Positions 29,209 to 32,815 of a stretch of DNA of 32,815 bases are shown in pieces. The position numbers were made by a program, and so were the translations under genes. The DNA is from Acanthamoeba sp. SK_2022b (Eukaryota; Discosea; Longamoebia; Acanthamoebidae). The notes beneath the pieces were generated by a model, which made no database searches, had not been told where the DNA came from, and saw nothing but the letters and a program-made list of their open reading frames with translations. The stretch lies in contig JANDJZ010000567.1 of assembly GCA_027943245.1 (NCBI GenBank), forward strand, positions 1-32,815. Reading direction: 5' to 3'. The first letter of the stretch is position 1, and every line of letters starts with the position of its first letter.

Positions 29209-29611
29209 GATGGTTGAGGAAGAGAGAGAGAGAAAGACAAAAGGTTAGGAGTTTGAGCAGTTTTGTTCAACACTAGGGCAGGTGCAGTGCAAACCACTCC
29301 TGCTGTGGGATTTACGCACACAGGTTTAGGATTGTGCACCTGCGATTAAGTGATCTGCTGAATTGTGGTTGTGGACATTTGGGCTGGCGAGCTTTAATGG
29401 TGAAAGTGAGTTTTAATTGTCTAGCTGGAGAAATTTAAGGTCTCCACGGGTCATCACCATAGAATTGGTGGTGGCCCTTGTCAAACATTGAATTGCGCAG
29501 GCCAAAAGCAGAGGAGCAGTTGGGTTTGATTCCCAGAGTGATGGTGATGATCAGCAGCTCTAAACTACACAGTGACCATCACTACTAAGACACAACCCTG
29601 TGCCTGCAGTA
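29209..29611. other. Non-coding gap upstream of the MULE relic
   Basis: Contains a (GA)n tract at 29220-29236 and no convincing frame. It should hold the MULE 5' terminal region; I could not see a long terminal inverted repeat by eye. Confidence 0.35.
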
Positions 29612-30361
29612 TTAGCTACCCTGAATATCATTGTTGATATTGCCAGAGAAAGGCCTCTCTCTACTAGAAGATAGTTCATAATCACTGGCTGCCTTCCTCT
29701 TTGGATACTCTTGCTGATCGCTGACCAAGTTGTGCATGTTGACATCTTGTGTGATGTATTTGAGCTGTGTGAGATGTGCATATGATGAATGTGTTGCTGT
29801 TGCCGCCAACAGTGTGCTGGGCGCTCACGCTCCAACTGACTCCTCTGGGTTGTTGCCATGGTGGTTGGCAGTGTTGTTGGTCTGCATGTTGTCCCTGTCC
29901 CACCTGCCCTTCTGCTTGTCCTTGGCCTTGCGGCCGCTGGTGGTGGCACTCCATGCTGGCTGCTTGTCCTCGCTGGGCCTGAGTGGGGAGTGGACTGGCA
30001 ATGTCCCTTGCAACCATGACTCGTTGCTGCTCTGCTGGGGTGATGTTGATGTTGATGTTAATGTTGGTGGTGGCAGTGGTGGTGGGTGAGCCAGCGAGTG
30101 CAGTGTGGTGGCCATGTGGGCCCACCCATGAACTCCTTGTGCTTGCTAGGTGACAGTGTGGGTGGTGTGGCGGTGCTGCTGCTGCTGTTGCCAGTGGGCT
30201 GGTGGAGGTAGCTGAGGCTGCTGGCAATGGCAGGAGGTGGCGGCGGTGGTAGAGATGGAGATCAAGGATGTGGGCTGGCTGTTGCTGGATGAGTTGTTGG
30301 CGGTGGTGTCTGCACTCTCCACGCATAGCATGCTCCATTGCTCAGAGAGGTAGCTGCCCAA
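29612..30361 (-). pseudogene. Ser/Thr/Gln/His-rich coding relic with in-frame stops
   Basis: One frame runs from ATG 30361 to TAA 29612 with two internal stops (TAG at 30148-30146 and TGA at 29827-29825). It reads SYLSEQWSMLCVESADTTAN, a Gln/Pro/His-rich part (AHWQQQQQHRH), a basic part (SGRKAKDKQKGRWDRDN) and a last part with YPKRKAASDYELSSSRERPF. The composition is that of a disordered regulatory protein. Because the same frame continues past each stop, it looks like a decayed exon or transposon ORF; tiny introns across the stops are possible. No domain recognised. The TGA sits after a G-C-G codon, fitting CGA to TGA change. Confidence 0.3.
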
Positions 30362-31530
30362 GGATGACCTCCACAGCTACCTGTTTGGTCCAAGGTTCGT
30401 GCCTGTGGTGGGCCATGTAAGAAGTTGGCATGTAAAAAGAACATATGATGAACCCTGTACCAGGGTTATTTGATTTAATGTAGGGATAGGGTGATAATAA
30501 TAATGTAGCTGATGGCTCTCAACAATGAGAAAATCTTGTTCCATGAGGACATATCAGCTCATTCTTTAGAAGCAGATCAGGTTGACACCCTTATTGGCCA
30601 ACTGGTAGACCAGCATCTGCAATGACCCAGACTCACCATTCACATCAGAAGTGCCTCTGACAATTTTTGGATCACAAGCAAGTTGGTGTGTACCATGGCA
30701 GCTGCAACTTCATCACTCAATGAAGACTTGGCCTGGAAGACATTGCAGATAGCCTGAACCACATGCTTATCCATCAAGAACTGTTCCAGCAGAACCAGTG
30801 TAAGTGAAAGCCTTCAAGCCTGGCAAATCAGCCATCATGCAGCTGTAGACATTTAGGACACCTTCCCAGACAGGTGCTCTCTGCAGAAAAAGAGTCACTG
30901 TCTCATTTTACTGAACACTCAGTTTTGAAGAGGTGACTCTCCTCACTCACTCTTTGGTCTGCAGTGAAAATGGTAGGGGCAGTGTCTCATTTTACTGAAC
31001 ACTCAGTTTCAAGCACTGTCTAGACTTTATGCTCAGGAGTTGCATAGGCAGCATCTTTAGACCACTCCCACCATTCCCCATTTTTTTGTACCATTGCTAC
31101 AACTCTGACCTTTTTTAGCGTCCAATTTTTTAACTTGTCCATTTCTGAACTTTCAGTTTTATTTGATCTGCAAGCTGGAACTCTCACCAGAGTTGTTGGC
31201 ACATAGGGGGGATGATTGATATGGTATAAGTTATTGGTGTGCTCAAAAACTGCATGGCAACGCAGATCCCTGACGCTGACTCACCCCAAGGTGTTCGGGT
31301 AGATTGGTTTTGCTGTTGTTAAGAAACAGGCTGCGAATGCCCAACGAAATTTCGAGCAAGATAACTGGCGTCAATGATGACAATTAATCTGGCTTTTCTG
31401 GCGGCGGAGATCAGGAGAAAATGGAGGAAGAGTCCGGCGCAGACCCGCGGACGACACGCCGTGTGTGGCCCCAGCTCACTCGAGTGCTCTGTGTCCGTAC
31501 CCGCACCGCCACTAGCCAGCCGCCACCTCT
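30362..31530. other. Unassigned DNA before the membrane-protein gene
   Basis: Contains a 24-bp direct repeat (30901 and 30985) and one minus-strand frame of 60 codons (31202-31020) ending KNGEWWEWSKDAAYATPEHK, which looks protein-like but stands alone. CpG and GC rise again from about 31370, marking the start of the next gene island and presumably the promoter/5' UTR of the gene at 31534. Confidence 0.4.
30901..31008. repeat. 24-bp direct repeat, 84 bp apart
   Basis: TCTCATTTTACTGAACACTC... occurs at 30901 and 30985 without mismatch over about 24 bp. Nothing ties it to a specific element. Confidence 0.8.
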
Positions 31531-31533
31531 GTT

Positions 31534-32815
31534 ATGCAGCAACGTTCAGACTCCACCCTTTCTGAACCGCTCCTCCCTCTTAACCACAACGACCAAGACA
31601 ACCTCTACGACGAAGGCACCTCGCGTCATCGATCTTCATCTGCGATTCACAGACACAAACCCGGAATGGGTTTCACATGGAAGCACATCCTCTACCTGAT
31701 TGTCATGATGACAATCGGTGCTGCGCTACTCGATGCCATCATCAACGGCGGCCTTGCTGCCCTCATGTATCACGATCAAGTACGTTTCTGCAAACAACAG
31801 CACAAAAACCACTTTGATCCTGCCTCTTTGATTTTGCTTTGCTTTGCGAATCATGCGTACATTCTTCATTTCTCATTTTCCTCATGCTACTTGATCTAGT
31901 GCAAATCTAAGTGTTTTCTTCTCAGGGCAACATCAGGGTGTGGGAGTGGCCAAACACACTAGGCGGCGACATCATCATCACAACACTCCTCACTGGCATC
32001 CTCACTTGGATCATTGCTTCCAATCTCGTCATGCGGTACCGTGCACAAGAAACAGTCATTGTAATTTATAATTATTAATAATGCCATTTATTTATTAACC
32101 GGTATTTCATCGTATTGGAGGTGATATTTAACATTTATTGATTTAAATATATTTCTTTTTCACAGGGATCTGCGTGTCGGTGTGCCTCTCTTGGGTAAGA
32201 TGGGCTCGCTCAACCTCTACTCGCCCGAGTTCCGCAGGGGCAAGTTCTACAACTACTTCCTCCGCATGGAGGACCTCATCCGATTGCCGGGCAAGGGCAA
32301 CTGGTACGCATACGCGCCATCACCTCGCGACACGGCACGAATCTCATGGCGCACACTTTACTCACGGACCGCATAACAACAGGAAGAAGCACTTTGTCAA
32401 GTTCATTCTTCTCATCCTCAGGGGCATCCCCTTCACTCTCATCTGGTTTGTGATCTTTGGTTCGTTCGTTTGTCCACTTCGCAACACTCGCCTATTTATT
32501 TATTTATTTATTCCTATTTATTTATTATTTATATTCATGAATTTATGTCATTGGTCGTGCAGCTCCGGCCACGTTAGCCGTGATGATGGCCCTCGAGTAC
32601 GGCGCCGGCATCAACCTGTGGTGGCCCTCGGCCGTCGTCTTCAAGGCCATCTGGGGCGGTGGAATGGTTCGTGGCCAGCGACTGCGCGCGTGTTGCCCCT
32701 TTGCCTCTCGCGTCGTGTCCCTGCTGTGCGCTCATTGGTGATCTCTCTCCGTGTGGACACACGTACAGGGCCTCTTTGTCACGCCGGCCGTGGGCGTGCT
32801 GGCCATGGCCAGCTT
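31534..32815 (+). CDS. Multi-pass (at least four TM) conserved membrane protein, 3' end outside window
   Basis: Exons: 31534-31779, 31926-32035, 32166-32303, 32383-32459, 32573-32666, 32769-32815 (runs off). All joins are in frame with GT-AG ends. The N-terminus is hydrophilic, Ser/His-rich and cytosolic-looking (MQQRSDSTLSEPLLPL has a dileucine-type EPLLPL motif, a possible endo-lysosomal sorting signal). Membrane segments: ILYLIVMMTIGAALLDAI, IIITTLLTGILTWIIASNL, FVKFILLILRGIPFTLIWFV with the following APATLAVMMAL, and INLWWPSAVVFKAIWGGGM followed by GLFVTPAVGVLAMA. A soluble loop (RVGVPLLGKMGSLNLYSPEF) lies between the second and third. I do not recognise the family. Introns are AT-rich, with TTTA repeats at 32495-32530. 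Confidence 0.75.

Noticed and set aside
1..32815. tRNA or rRNA genes
   Set aside because: No cloverleaf-like A/B box pairs or rRNA-like conserved blocks were noticed on either strand by eye; a tRNAscan run would settle it.

Overview
The window is nuclear DNA of a protist eukaryote. Genes are split by many short GT-AG introns (about 40-250 bp, often with GTACGT or GTGCGT donors). Exons are GC-rich, several introns carry microsatellites, and there are no bacterial operon signals. A fungal-type Zn2Cys6 regulator, an ISWI-type chromatin subunit, a Kelch/Ser-Pro/transmembrane surface protein and decayed DNA transposons together suggest a free-living amoeba of the Acanthamoeba type (Amoebozoa). That assignment is inference, not proof.

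The layout alternates between two kinds of DNA. GC- and CpG-rich gene islands lie at 1-2500, 10100-20340 and 31380-32815. CpG-poor, TG/CA-rich islands lie at about 2500-10090 and 20340-31380. They hold decayed transposons (a KDZ/Plavaka-like transposase at 6.9-7.5 kb, a Crypton-like tyrosine recombinase at 22.4-23.8 kb, a MULE with a SWIM zinc finger at 27.6-29.2 kb), a frameshifted Kelch surface-protein gene, minisatellites, and one odd Ser/Pro/Thr mucin-like ORF.

Gene islands. (1) A 5'-partial-window, minus-strand glycosyltransferase-like type II membrane protein (1-579) faces, across about 250 bp, a Zn2Cys6 transcription factor of the ERT1/AcuK type (832-2500). (2) A paralogue of that factor with the same intron positions and a related promoter lies at 10280-11917. 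(3) Three minus-strand genes follow in close tandem: a secreted right-handed beta-helix protein (20337-17834), an arsenite methyltransferase whose C-terminal part is an array of Cys-Cys repeats (17773-15526), and an ACF1/BAZ1-like WAC-DDT-WHIM chromatin-remodelling subunit without PHD or bromodomain (15330-12290). I could trace all exons of these three so that the spliced reading frames close. (4) A multi-pass membrane protein starts at 31534 and runs off the right edge.

The most notable signals are the methyltransferase/metallothionein-like fusion, the duplicated Zn2Cys6 regulator, and evidence that the transposon islands decay by CpG-to-TpG change (TGA stops where CGA would restore the frame, and tandem copies differing exactly at CpG), which points to cytosine methylation of mobile DNA.
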